A stretch of DNA of 42,276 bases from NCBI GenBank assembly GCA_022496185.1, contig WTXG01000295.1, positions 1-42,276 of the forward strand. Direction: 5' to 3'. Shown piece after piece: positions 10,114 to 18,779 of the stretch (position 1 is its first letter; each line of letters opens with the position of its first letter). The translations under genes were made by a program, and so were the position numbers. Under the pieces are notes generated by a model, which saw only the letters and a list, made by a program, of their open reading frames with translations, did no database searches and had not been told where the DNA came from. The DNA comes from Multifurca ochricompacta (taxonomy: Eukaryota; Basidiomycota; Agaricomycetes; Russulales; Russulaceae).

Positions 10114-10780
10114 CCTAACCCGCTAACCTACCACAGTCAGTATGCTGCGCACATGCCTGTTTCACAAGTCCCTCTAAGGCGCAAGCTTAGAAGGTTCAAG
10201 TGGGGAGTTCCTTAGTTCAATGAAGTGAGTCCTAATAGACCTGTATTGCTACAGAAGAACAGACTTAAGGTCTTGTTCAGTTGTTACTAGGGTTTATATA
10301 CACATGCTATGTTATGATGGTAGCTACTGGAACATGTGCTAGGTAATCTAATGGTTGTACAGTAGAATACCCCAGAGAGATAAAGAAAGGAGAGGGGTTG
10401 CACCCTCTGATACTGATCTGTAAGCAACTAAGTGGGCTCAGTAAGCAAATCAGTCAGCAGATGAGTAAGTAAGTCCTTCATAAGCAAGTCATGTGGTGGT
10501 TAATGCATGGTGTGAAATGTTAAGGTAAAAAAAAGAAAAGCAAAGATATTGTCCACATGTCTCTCCACCCTGGTGCCTATGACAAGGATCGTCACAAGTC
10601 TTCACCCCAACTATCTTGTGACAGGACTGAGTGTCCCTGTTCGATTTCGCATTGCGTGCATGCCTGCTGCAACTTGTAGGGCTTGAACACCTAGGTGATA
10701 ACCTTGAGATCTTGATACTTGTCTTGCTATCCTTGACGCAAATTGACCTAGTACACAGCTAGCACCTGGCTGTGACACTC

Positions 10781-10793
10781 AGGGCCCATAACC
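10781..10793 (-). promoter_or_regulatory. Primer binding site of the minus-strand copia
   Basis: Read on the minus strand, GGTTATGGGCCCT directly follows the LTR end. It is complementary, allowing one G-U pair, to the anticodon arm of initiator tRNA-Met (GGGCUCAUAACC), as known for half-tRNA priming of Drosophila copia and Ty5. Copia-2 has the same site at 12178-12189. Confidence 0.8.
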
Positions 10794-11305
10794 TGTCGAA
10801 CAGGCATGATGTGCAGCATACTGACTGTTGGTTAGCATGTAAGGCTAGAAGACAAGTTAGACTTCAGAGATGAAGAAAACTCTATTACTATACTACTGAC
10901 CTAGAAGACAAGTTAGCTACAGAGAGTGGTTAGTCAAAGGTATAAGTAGGAAGTAATGTAGAAGACACTTACACTTCAGAGATGAAGAAAACTCTGAAGT
11001 GTAGAGGACAAAACAGACACCCTTATATACTCAGAGGGATGGTCTGTGCACACTGGGAATAAGTCCACAAGTGCTGGACAAAGTCCAAACAATAAACATG
11101 AGGGACAAAGGCCATTGGCCAGTATGGAATCACATGCTTGTACATCATTAGTAAGGTACATCAGTCAGCTACTGCAGAATGTGAGAAACAAAGTAATAAT
11201 GATATTGTAAAAAGTCCAAAACTCCGATATCTAATCTAATCCACAAAGTAACTGATCTAATCACCTGATGCCTGAAGCATCACTGAACACATCCTGTGTT
11301 CAACA
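10794..11305 (-). mobile_element. 5' LTR of the minus-strand copia (LTR L3)
   Basis: The 512-bp copia LTR in reverse runs TGTCGAACAGG...GTGTTCAACA on the plus strand. It abuts its primer site on the left and a gypsy-A-type LTR fragment on the right, into which it inserted (flank TATGT). It is the 5' LTR because the leader and gag lie to the left. It holds the R-region intron and spliced copy at 10845-10994. Confidence 0.93.
10845..10994 (-). other. LTR intron and spliced copy (L3)
   Basis: On the minus strand: exon 1 10994-10973, intron 10972-10917 (GTAAGT...CTAAC...CTGTAG, 56 nt), exon 2 10916-10901 (CTAACTTGTCTTCTAG). The joined copy 10882-10845 is a perfect 38-nt match, including variants not found in L1 or L2. 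Confidence 0.9.
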
Positions 11306-11632
11306 TATGTAATAGAGATTGGAGTCTGAATTGGAGTATCGTACTAGGTGTATCAACAAAGTTGCAATCTAGTCAAATGGGGAAATGGAGTCAGGGTGGG
11401 CCAGGTGCGAATATACATAGACAAATCTGGTATAGTTGTGATTCTGGTGAGAAAATATGTAAGAGTTTGTATGTAAAGTATGAGTCACTGATAAGAAAGA
11501 AGTTGAGTCATAGATAAGGAACAAACAAGTGCAGCACCTGTCATAACACAGTCAACAAGGAACAAGCAAGGCCAAACAACACGTCACATGAAGGAAAAAT
11601 GAAAGAAAGACGATGCAACAGGGTTTGTAACA
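11306..11632 (-). mobile_element. Partial gypsy-A-type LTR, reverse
   Basis: The reverse complement matches the first ~327 bp of the gypsy-A LTR, from TGTTACAAACCC (ending at 11632) to the sequence just before its TATA box. There the minus-strand copia inserted; the remainder must lie left of the window. It is more diverged than copies A1-A3. Confidence 0.85.
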
Positions 11633-11795
11633 CTTACCAGTTGCCAGTTGCACACTATTACAGAATTTTGAAAGACCAATGAAAACTGGTTTACACCAGT
11701 TGCAACCAGTCTTTTACATAATACAAAGACCATTGATTTCTTAGGTATTATGTCAGCTCCTGAAACCTGAAAATAATGGCTGCATCATGGATTGA
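11633..11795. other. 163-bp spacer between two old LTR pieces
   Basis: I see no ORF or recognised element here. It contains several copies of ACCAGTTGC or close forms. It may be host DNA or the remains of an older element, and is the only unassigned sequence in the window. Confidence 0.4.
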
Positions 11796-11883
11796 TGTTA
11801 CAAACCCTGTTGCATCATCTTTTTCCTTTTCTTTGGCATGTGATTCATTGCTTGGCTCTGTTTGACCTTTGTTGACTGTGTTA
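11796..11883 (+). mobile_element. Partial gypsy-A-type LTR, forward
   Basis: The first 88 bp of a gypsy-A-like LTR (TGTTACAAACCCTG...GACTGTGTTA), interrupted by copia-2. The preceding bases are ATTGA. It faces away from the reverse fragment at 11306-11632. Confidence 0.82.
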
Positions 11884-12177
11884 TGTTGAGATGGACCCAA
11901 AGCCACCAGATCAACCTGAGTGGCATTACCACCATGCACACTTGTGGCATGCTTTGACTGATTGATAAAGGACAATCCACAAATGCTCTTTATTCTCTCT
12001 TGTGACTGTAGGACAATGGACTTAGATAGTATTGTTCTACAAACTAGGATTACACTCTCTTTTAGTATTTAAGGACATCCCTTCATGTAGTTGTCACTTC
12101 AGTTTTAACCAACTAAACTGAATTATTGCTACTAAACTAGGTAGCACTTATCTAACTCGCTGCTGCTCAAATTGACA
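11884..12177 (+). mobile_element. 5' LTR of copia-2
   Basis: This 294-bp LTR, TGTTGAGATGG...CAAATTGACA, is followed at once by the tRNA-iMet-type primer site. It has TATTTAAG (about 12067) and an 8-bp hairpin TTCAGTTT/AAACTGAA at the expected start. It lacks the duplicated intron/spliced unit of the longer copia LTRs, so copia-2 is a separate family. No second LTR is in the window; the element continues to 15045. Confidence 0.85.
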
Positions 12178-12567
12178 GGTTATGGGCCCTGGCCGTATCT
12201 AATCTAATCCAGAAGAAGATCCACCCAAGATTACACAAGCTCCCTTCCCCTCTACACACACTGTTTTTCTCTCACTCAAAAGGCAAGCCTCTGTTCCATG
12301 TCTATCACGATCTCATCTCCCCAGTCCCTGGAACTGGTGGACTGATGTAGACTGGGCCCCTAATCAGGGCTTCCCACGAGCCATGTGATGGAGCATGGCA
12401 ACACTGAAGCATGTGTGAGTACTCTCTCAGGCCCTTTTGATGGACTGAGAGGCTGGATCCTTAGTGGATTCAGGGTGCACAGTTGATACATCAGAGATTG
12501 ATCGGATCTTCACTATCTGGGTCTAACTGCTCCACTCACCCAGATTGGCAAATTACAAAGCAGCACT
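12178..12567 (+). promoter_or_regulatory. Copia-2 primer binding site and leader
   Basis: GGTTATGGGCCC at 12178-12189 is the half-tRNA-iMet-type primer site. The following ~380 bp before gag show no coding signal. Confidence 0.78.
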
Positions 12568-13311
12568 ATGGCCCCCTCTTTTTCCTTTCCCCCTTCTGCT
12601 GCAATTGAGGTCCTTGACAGATCTAACTGGTCCACTTGGTCATCATGCATGATGGCCCTGTTCCGAATGAATGGCGTCCGAGATCATCTAACTGAAGACA
12701 AGCCCAGCACACCCTCAGCCGACTGGAACACCTTAGAAGGTGTTCTCCAAGGCATCCTTGAACTTTACACCCAGAAGGATGTCTGGCAGACCGTCTTGGA
12801 TGACAAACTATATGCCACCTGCAAGGACAAGTGGGACCAGCTGAAGAAAGTATATGGAGGCATTGGATCTATGTCCACGTTCAATACATGGGTCGTGCTC
12901 ACTAGCACTGCACTCGACAACTTGTCTCCAATGCTTCCTCAGTTGCAGAAGTTAAATGATGCATGTGTTACTCTCAAAAATAATGAGATGGAGATTTCAG
13001 ATCTCCAATTTTGCTTCATCCTCATCAAGGTGCTGCCAGACTCATACTTGGTGGTGGTGTCTACCATCTTAGCTACTGGAGCACTGGCAGACCTTTCCCC
13101 ACTAACCATACAAGAGCGTATCATAAATGAGGAAGGTTGATGGTCCAGTTCCTCCACTGCACTCAACAAGTCCGTGCCCATCAAAAAACCTGATAACAAA
13201 GACAAGAAGGCTACAAAATGCTTCTACTGTCAGAAAAAGGGGCATTGGATTTCCAAGTGCAGGAAGAAGAAGAAGGATGAGGAGGACAAAAAGGCAGCAG
13301 AGTCGGGGTAA
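12568..13311 (+). pseudogene. gag: Copia-2 gag
   Basis: ATG at 12568 opens MAPSFSFPPSAAIEVLDRSNW, with the LDxSNW motif of copia gag. The domain continues to IQERIINEEG. A TGA at 13138-13140 interrupts it and the same frame continues to the zinc knuckle CFYCQKKGHWISKC (about 13219-13260). A TAA follows at 13309-13311. The polyprotein continues in this same frame, so these are nonsense mutations and not frame changes. Confidence 0.9.
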
Positions 13312-15045
13312 AACAAGGCAGTTAACACACATCTAGCCACAACATTGGCATCTATTGTAGAAGTTACCAATGACACTAATGATATCTGTGTTTCCTTGTA
13401 TGCTGCTGCCCAATCTCACTGGATGATGGACTCTGGCACAACACATCACATAACCCCACACTGATCTGACTTCACAGAGTATGCACCCATGAATGGGACT
13501 GTCTGCCTAGGCAACAACTCCAACGTCAAACAAATCAGTGTCAGGAAGGTGGTCTTCAAAACCACTCTTGGGAGTTGAGATTCTGAGGTTACCCTGAATA
13601 ACATTCTTCACACTCCAGATGTTCAGACATGCTTCATCTCTACACGTGCTCTTGCACAAAGGGGTGCTCAGATCTCATTCACTGATAAGTTTTTTACTAT
13701 TACGGTACAAACCCGGAAAATTGTGCAAGGGTACCTGGAGGACAACCTCTATTGGCTGGATGCCTCTATCTCTGCCCTTCATGCGCACATGCACACGCAC
13801 ACATCTCATCCTATTGACCTTTGGCATTGCCATATGGGGCACATGTCTTACAATGCCCTCAAACGGTATCATTCTTCTGTAAAAGGAATCTCGCTTGATG
13901 CTTCAATCATCTCCAACCAGTCACCATGTCCTGGGTGTGAATTTGGGAAACAGTCACAACTACCCTTTTTGGTCTCTCACAAGCACTTGGATCAGTGTCT
14001 ACAAATTGTTCACAGTGATCTAGCCAGCCTGATGCAGAAACAGTCTCTCCAAGGCACACTTTACATCGCAACATTTGTTGATGACTATTCCAGACATGGG
14101 GTAGTGTACTTTCTCTGAAGCAAAGATCAGCTTGCCGCTGCATTCAAAAAGTTCCTCTCCTGGGCTGAGACCCAGATGACTGAGAAACTGCTTGCACTGC
14201 ATTCTGACCACAGGGGGGAGTTCTTATCAGGTGCTGTGAGAACTGTACTGGACCAAAAGGGGATCAAACATAAGCTGACGATGCCAGGTTTGCCGCAACA
14301 AAACGGCATAGCTGAGCGATGGAATCGAACCATCATGGACAAAGCACAGGTGATGCTACATGGTGCCAGCTTGTCCCTCGGCTTCTGGGAGCTGGCAGTG
14401 GATACTGCCATTCACACTTACAATAGGACTGCCAGCAGAATGATAGGTTGGCACATGCTGCATGAGCTCTGGAGTGGTGGTCATGCTCCAGATGTCTCAT
14501 ATTTCTGAGTCTTTGGCTGTAAGGCATATGTACACATGCCTGAGAACAAGCATAAGAAACTCGATCCATGATCAGTCGAGATGATGCTTGTAGGGTATGA
14601 GCCAGGTTCTAAGGGTTACTGGTTCTGGAATCGACATACCCAATCAATAGCTCTGTCACATGATGTAGCATTCAATGAGAGTTCCCTTCCTTTTTGGGAG
14701 AGCAGCCAGCCATCTGCCTCACCCGCACAACCCCCAGTCCTTGAAGGACCACTGGCCGTCACTGTCCCCATGTCCTCTGCTATCCCAGCAATCGCTTCCG
14801 GAGTGGCTGCTCTGCCAAGGACGCCATCTCCACCAGCTACCCCACAACACATTTCAGGTCCTGAACCCGAAGTCTTAGATGCTCCCCCCACTTATGCACC
14901 CACTTCCTGTATCCTCCAGTCCTGACATTGCGCAGACTCCACCTTGGAGGATCTCCTGCAGCTGCGGCCAAACCCTCGGCAAAACCCTCATTACTACAAT
15001 GAGGACAATGCTGCACTTGATGCAAATGGGAGACTGGGTCACACA
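13312..15045 (+). pseudogene. pol: Copia-2 protease and integrase, cut by gypsy-A3
   Basis: One frame (that of gag) encodes the protease (HWMMDSGTTHHI, about 13420), the HHCC domain (WHCHMGHMSYNA ... CPGCEFGKQSQLPF) and the integrase core with D in VHSDLAS, D in LHSDHRGEF and E in IAERWNRT. VFGCKAY and LVGYEPGSKG follow, then the linker up to NEDNAALDANG where gypsy-A3 inserted. Internal stops are TGA at 13462, 13576, 14116, 14506, 14569 and 14923. There is no frameshift. RT and RNase H must lie right of the window. Confidence 0.9.
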
Positions 15046-15642
15046 TGTTACAAACCCTGCTATGTCATCTTGTTTCCTTTTCCTCTTCATGTGACATGTT
15101 ATTTGGCCTTGTTTGACCTTTGTTGACTGCATTGTGACTGGCTTTATGCCTGTTTGTTCCTTATCTATGACTCAACTTCTTGCTTATCTGTGACTCATAC
15201 TTTACATATGGACTCTTACATATTTTCCCACCAGAATCACAACTATACCAGATCTGTCTATGTATATTCTCACCTGGCCCACCCCTACTCCATTTCCCCA
15301 TTTAGCTAGATTATGACTTCGTTGATACACTGAGTACGTTACTCCAATTCAGACTCCGACCTCTATTACGTATATAAGGCCTGCCTAGATAGCCTGTATG
15401 CCTTAGACTCAACTTCTTAATCGACTTGGTGCATTACCTTCTGGGTGATCTCTAAGACCCAACTCTTGAATTGTCTCAGTGCTTCTGGCACTTCTCCACT
15501 CACCAGTACTAAGGGATTAGCTCCTTGGTATTGACTCCTCCTCTGACCTCTGTGTACTTGAAAGACAGTGCACACTTGACTTCATAGTTTTGCTACATGA
15601 CATTATCACATGTCGTGATGAATGCCCGCACCAGGTGTTACA
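15046..15642 (+). mobile_element. 5' LTR of gypsy-A3
   Basis: The LTR is 597 bp, TGTTACAAACCC...AGGTGTTACA, with TATATAAG at 15371-15378 and the predicted RNA start AGACTCAACTT at 15405-15415. Compared with A2, GACGAACGCC has become GATGAATGCC, typical CpG decay. Confidence 0.94.
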
Positions 15643-15644
15643 TT

Positions 15645-15655
15645 AAGTCAAGTCT
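15645..15655 (+). promoter_or_regulatory. Self-primer binding site of gypsy-A3
   Basis: AAGTCAAGTCT lies 2 nt after the LTR. It is complementary to the predicted RNA 5' end AGACTCGACTT (intact in LTR 424-434) except at one decayed CpG. This fits Tf1-type self-priming and no tRNA is needed. Confidence 0.65.
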
Positions 15656-16517
15656 CCCCCACCATGGCTTCATCTAGTTGAAGCCAGACCTTGCACGATG
15701 AAGAACTTATCAACTGCCGAGATGAGGATAATCTTTCACAACAAGTCCTTGGCTCTGCCATCTGGAAAGACTTCACAACTGAGTTTGGATACTACGTCTA
15801 TCACAACGACCAGTACCAGCCAGTTGAATATGACGAACAGAAACGGGTTTGGTACTGTATCCATTACTCTAGAAGCCATCGTTCCTGGGTCACCACAGGA
15901 CCTGCCCCACCAGAGTACGGCTTAGGACCTTGGAGAGAGAATCCTCCAGCCATTGTCACCAATTCAGAACCCAAAGAATATATTGAAGAAAGCAGCAAAG
16001 ACACACAGGTCATAGCCACTAGTTTTATGGCTCAGACAGTTGCACCTGAGAGCACTATGTTCAGAACATCTGCTTTAGTCTGTCCACAGACTACACGACA
16101 AACCTCAGACACCCCGACTATCACTTACCCAACCATGTTGACCATCACTGCACAATTGCCAGACCCTGCTCCAGTTGTCCCTGCTCTGAACCTCCCTCCC
16201 CCATCAGGATGCCTTATGGGAGTCCTGCTGACTACATTCACCAGCGACCAATCTCAGAGCAAGAAGTTCATGCTCAAGTTCAAGACATTCAAAAATTTCA
16301 ATCATGACGTCCCACAAATTGTGAACCCCTTCCAACGAACCAACCTTTTCCTCTCACTCATCAGAGGAGACTCTGTTGATGACTGGACAATGGAGCAGAT
16401 AGAATGGCTGAATGATAGGATCACAGCTGGAACCAGGACCACAGACAAGGATCTGTGGGATATAGTGGCACAAAGATTTAAGGACACCTTCACAGACAGG
16501 CAAGCCAAGCAGAAGGC

Positions 16518-17025
16518 TGTCAAACAATCATGCTGCTGGTTATACTGACTGTGGTTAGTAGCGGTGAAGCTAGAAAGACAAGTATACTTCAGAGGTTGAA
16601 GAAACTCTTTATTAACTATACTACTGACCTAGAAAGACAAGTATCTACAAGAGACGTTAGTCAAAGGAAAGTAGAAAGTATAGTAAGACTTACACTTCAG
16701 AGGTTGAAGAAACTCTGAAGTGGAAGAGATGAAACAGACACCCTTATATACCCATGGGGGCCAGGGGAAAAGGTCTGTGTGCACTGGGAATAAGTCCACA
16801 AGTGCTGGACAATAAACAGAGAGGGATAAAGGCCATTGGCCAAAGAGATATCACATGCTTACTGCGCATTACTAAGTCCATCACTAATCAGCTGAGTAAG
16901 GTGAGAAAGAAATGTAATAAAGATAACATAAAAAGTCCGATACTCCGAAATCTAATCTAATCTAATCTACAGCTGAAGCGAACCTTAGATGCCTGAAGCA
17001 TCTCCAGACACGTCCTGTGTCAACA
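16518..17025 (-). mobile_element. Solo copia LTR in gypsy-A3 gag (LTR L4, TSD AAGGC)
   Basis: The 508-bp copia LTR is in reverse, TGTCAAACAATC...GTGTCAACA on the plus strand, flanked by perfect AAGGC (16513-16517, 17026-17030). Removing it with one TSD restores the gag sequence of copy A2. It is the same subfamily as the copia-1 LTR. Confidence 0.96.
16570..16716 (-). other. LTR intron and spliced copy (L4)
   Basis: On the minus strand: exon 1 16716-16694, intron 16693-16645 (GTAAGT...CTAAC...TTGTAG, 49 nt), exon 2 16644-16629 (ATACTTGTCTTTCTAG). The joined copy 16608-16570 is a perfect 39-nt match. Exon 2 has one T fewer than L1, in both units. Confidence 0.9.
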
Positions 17026-17696
17026 AAGGCTGCCAGAGAATTAAAAACACTGAAAATGGAGAGGGGGGATTTGGATGGATATGTAGCCAAATTCTGCAAT
17101 CTGGCTAAAAGAGCAGGGTATGATGTGAATGAAGAGGCAACACTCGACCTCTTCTCCCAGGGATTGCCCAACCCCCTGGTGAAAAACATTATTCAATTCC
17201 ATCACCCCAAGTCATGGAGCCAGTGGATGAACGCTGCCAGGAGACAGCAGCAGGACTACCTAGACTTTCAGACATGCTTTGGTGTGGATACCAAGAAGGG
17301 TAAAACCCATGACCAATGGAAGGCAGCATTTGGAGTAAAACCTACGCCCTCACATGATCCAAACACCATGGACATGTCAGCAGATCATACTAAGGCTTGT
17401 GCAGCACTCACCAATGATGAGAAGAAGTCTCTCATGAAAGAAGGGCACTGCTTTCACTGCTGAGCTCAAGGACATATGTCACAGTTCTGCCCAAAGAAAA
17501 CAGTCTGGGCTGCTGAAGCAACTGTAGCAACCACCACTACAACACCACCTGTACAAAATCTGCCTACCCCAGTCAAAGAAAACCCAATGACCACCTTGAA
17601 AATGAAGGAACAAAAGGTGGAAGCCATTTGGGAACATATGATGATTGAAGACGAGGCAGTCCATGCCCTGTTAGTTGATAAGGCCTTCGGCCACAA

Positions 17697-17855
17697 GGAT
17701 TTTTGATCAGCTCGACCCCATTGGCCTGGGCAAGAGCACTTCATGTAACTTCTGTGTACACTAGTCATTTCAAATCTCTAAAAATACCAGTACACTTTGA
17801 AACCAAACAAAAGACAGCCGACAGACAGATATTAATTGACTCTAGAGCAACAGAC
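17697..17855 (+). pseudogene. pol: Gypsy-A3 frameshift site and protease start
   Basis: The heptamer GGATTTT (17697-17703) sits in the gag frame directly before the TGA, as in A2. The -1 frame then encodes the pol N-terminus up to the protease active site, here IDSRATD instead of the family IDSGATD, so a catalytic-loop glycine is lost. A reverse copia LTR starts at 17856. Confidence 0.8.
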
Positions 17856-18195
17856 TGTTGAACAGGCATGAGGTGCAGCATACTGACTGTGAAGCATTAG
17901 CAGTTTAGGCTAGAAACAAGTTATACTTCAGAGGTGAAGAAAACTCTGTTACACTATACTACACACCTAGAAACAAGTTATCTACAAGAGACAGTTAGTT
18001 AGAGGTAAAGTAGTAAGTAGAGAGACTGGGACTTACACTTCAGAGGTGAAGAAAACTCTGAAGTGTAAGAGACGAAACAGACACCCTTATATACTCTTCA
18101 AGGGATGGTCTGTGCACTGGGAATAAGTCCTCAAGTGCCAGACAAAGTCCAAACAATAAACATGAGGGAGAAAGGCCATTGGCCATTACAGAAAT
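17856..18195 (-). mobile_element. Partial copia LTR, reverse (LTR L5)
   Basis: TGTTGAACAGGCATG...at 17856 is the 3' end of a reverse copia LTR. It continues past the TATA box and CCAAT region to 18195, where copia-D inserted (flank GAAAT). The other part would lie right of the window. Whether it is solo or part of an element cannot be seen. Confidence 0.88.
17910..18060 (-). other. LTR intron and spliced copy (L5)
   Basis: On the minus strand: exon 1 18060-18037, intron 18036-17982 (GTAAGT...CTAAC...TTGTAG, 55 nt), exon 2 17981-17967 (ATAACTTGTTTCTAG). The joined copy 17948-17910 is a perfect 39-nt match, again with its own private variants. Confidence 0.9.
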
Positions 18196-18248
18196 TGTGA
18201 AACAGGCATGTGCGCAGCATACTGACTGTGGTAGGTTAGCGGGTTAGG

Positions 18249-18402
18249 CTAGACAAAGACAAGTTAACTCAGAGGTAGAAGAAACTCTATATTACTATAC
18301 TACTGACCTAGACAAAGACAAGTTACTACAAGGAGCGTTAGTCTCAAGGTATGATAGTAAGTAAGAGAAGGGACTTACACTTCAGAGGTAGAAGAAACTC
18401 TG
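18249..18402 (-). other. LTR intron and spliced copy (L6)
   Basis: On the minus strand: exon 1 18402-18379, intron 18378-18326 (GTAAGT...CTAAC...TTGTAG, 53 nt), exon 2 18325-18308 (TAACTTGTCTTTGTCTAG). The joined copy 18288-18249 matches except for one missing A and one C-to-T at the edge. It is the only imperfect pair of the six. Confidence 0.87.
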
Positions 18403-18411
18403 AAGTGTAAG

Positions 18412-18739
18412 TGTTACAATACCTAATACGATACCTTTCCCCGTACTATACAGACAGAAACATACGATACTGCAACGTACGACTTTTTCTCCTCCTTTAC
18501 TCTTACTAGCCTCAAACCTTAGCAGCACCCTTAACATAAAAACGTCATCCTCTTCCACTCCTATTTAAGTTACCATACGCTCAAGCTATATTCCTTAGTC
18601 TTGAGCTTTTGTGATCTACGTAGCTCTGTGACCCGGAATATCACCCTCTCTCCTCTTTACTTGAGCTGCGCGCTGAGTAACTGCCTTGCCTCCCGAACTA
18701 TTGGACTTTGGACCAGCGAACTGAGCTTCAAACGTAACA
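18412..18739 (+). mobile_element. 5' LTR of gypsy-B
   Basis: TGTTACAATACC...AACGTAACA. TATTTAAG at 18562-18569 is followed 35 nt on by AGTCTTGAGCTT (18597-18608), the predicted RNA 5' end. GCTCAAG/CTTGAGC (about 18589-18606) can form a hairpin there. Confidence 0.95.
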
Positions 18740-18740
18740 T

Positions 18741-18752
18741 AAGCTCAAGACT
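18741..18752 (+). promoter_or_regulatory. Self-primer binding site of gypsy-B
   Basis: AAGCTCAAGACT, one base after the LTR, is a perfect 12-nt complement of AGTCTTGAGCTT at 18597-18608, the predicted 5' end of the RNA. This is the arrangement of Tf1, whose RNA 5' end is cut and used as primer. Confidence 0.8.
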
Positions 18753-18779
18753 AAACCAGAAAATCTTTGAACAGAAACT

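Larger units (their letters stand above)
9057..10166 (+). mobile_element. Nested solo copia LTR, level 3 (LTR L2, TSD AGTCC)
   Basis: A copia LTR in plus orientation (9057-9194 plus 9805-10166, 500 bp net), TGTTGAACACAG...CTGTTTCACA, is flanked by AGTCC (9052-9056, 10167-10171). It has the GGCCAATGGCC box (about 9840), TATATAAG (about 9933-9940) and the CACTTCAGAG hairpin, followed by the intron/spliced-copy arrangement at 9967-10113. Confidence 0.93.
8876..10596 (-). mobile_element. Nested solo LTR, level 2 (TSD AGTCT)
   Basis: A reverse gypsy-C-like LTR (8876-9056 plus 10172-10596, about 0.6 kb net) starts TGTCACAGCCAGG and ends GATCGTCACA on the plus strand. It is flanked by AGTCT (8871-8875, 10597-10601). 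It inserted into the LTR at 8478-10777 and was later hit by a copia LTR. Confidence 0.9.
8478..10777 (+). mobile_element. Solo gypsy-C-type LTR holding three nested solo LTRs (TSD CTCAG)
   Basis: The outer LTR is 8478-8875 plus 10602-10777, TGTGACAATT...CTGGCTGTGACA, flanked by CTCAG (8473-8477, 10778-10782). It shares with the gypsy-C LTR both ends, TATTTAAA and the ACAGAC/GTCTGT hairpin (about 8780). It inserted 16 nt inside the minus-strand copia, just past its primer site. Confidence 0.92.
15664..17706 (+). pseudogene. gag: Gypsy-A3 gag, interrupted by a solo LTR and stops
   Basis: ATG at 15664 (MASSS) is followed by a TGA five codons later; copy A2 reads through there. The frame then covers the N-terminal domain (VLGSAIWKDFTTEFGYYVYH) and the capsid region (DSVDDWTMEQIEWLND). 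At 16518-17025 a solo copia LTR splits it within KQKAAREL. The capsid continues to the zinc knuckle, where TGA at 17461-17463 replaces the codon after CFHC. The end (AFGHKDF, TGA 17704-17706) matches A2. Confidence 0.9.
15046..17855 (+). mobile_element. Gypsy-A copy A3, 5' half
   Basis: The element runs from its 5' LTR through gag to the protease active site, where a reverse copia LTR (17856) interrupts it. A solo copia LTR sits in gag. The rest of pol is outside the window, beyond copia-D. Sequence follows copy A2 closely but with many CpG losses. Confidence 0.92.

Noticed and set aside
8876..10777. Perfect 16-bp inverted ends TGTCACAGCCAGGTGC / GCACCTGGCTGTGACA, resembling a DNA transposon
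   Set aside because: The flanks do not match each other. The duplications pair CTCAG with 8473/10778 and AGTCT with 8871/10597, so these are ends of two different nested, oppositely oriented gypsy-C-type LTRs.
12132..12178. GT...CTAAC...ACAG segment at the end of the copia-2 LTR, a possible intron
   Set aside because: It would run from inside the LTR into the first primer-site base, and no spliced copy exists in this family.
10781..12189. Inverted repeat CAGGGCCCATAACCTGT / ACAGGTTATGGGCCCTG over 1.4 kb
   Set aside because: Explained as primer binding sites plus LTR ends of two oppositely oriented copia elements.
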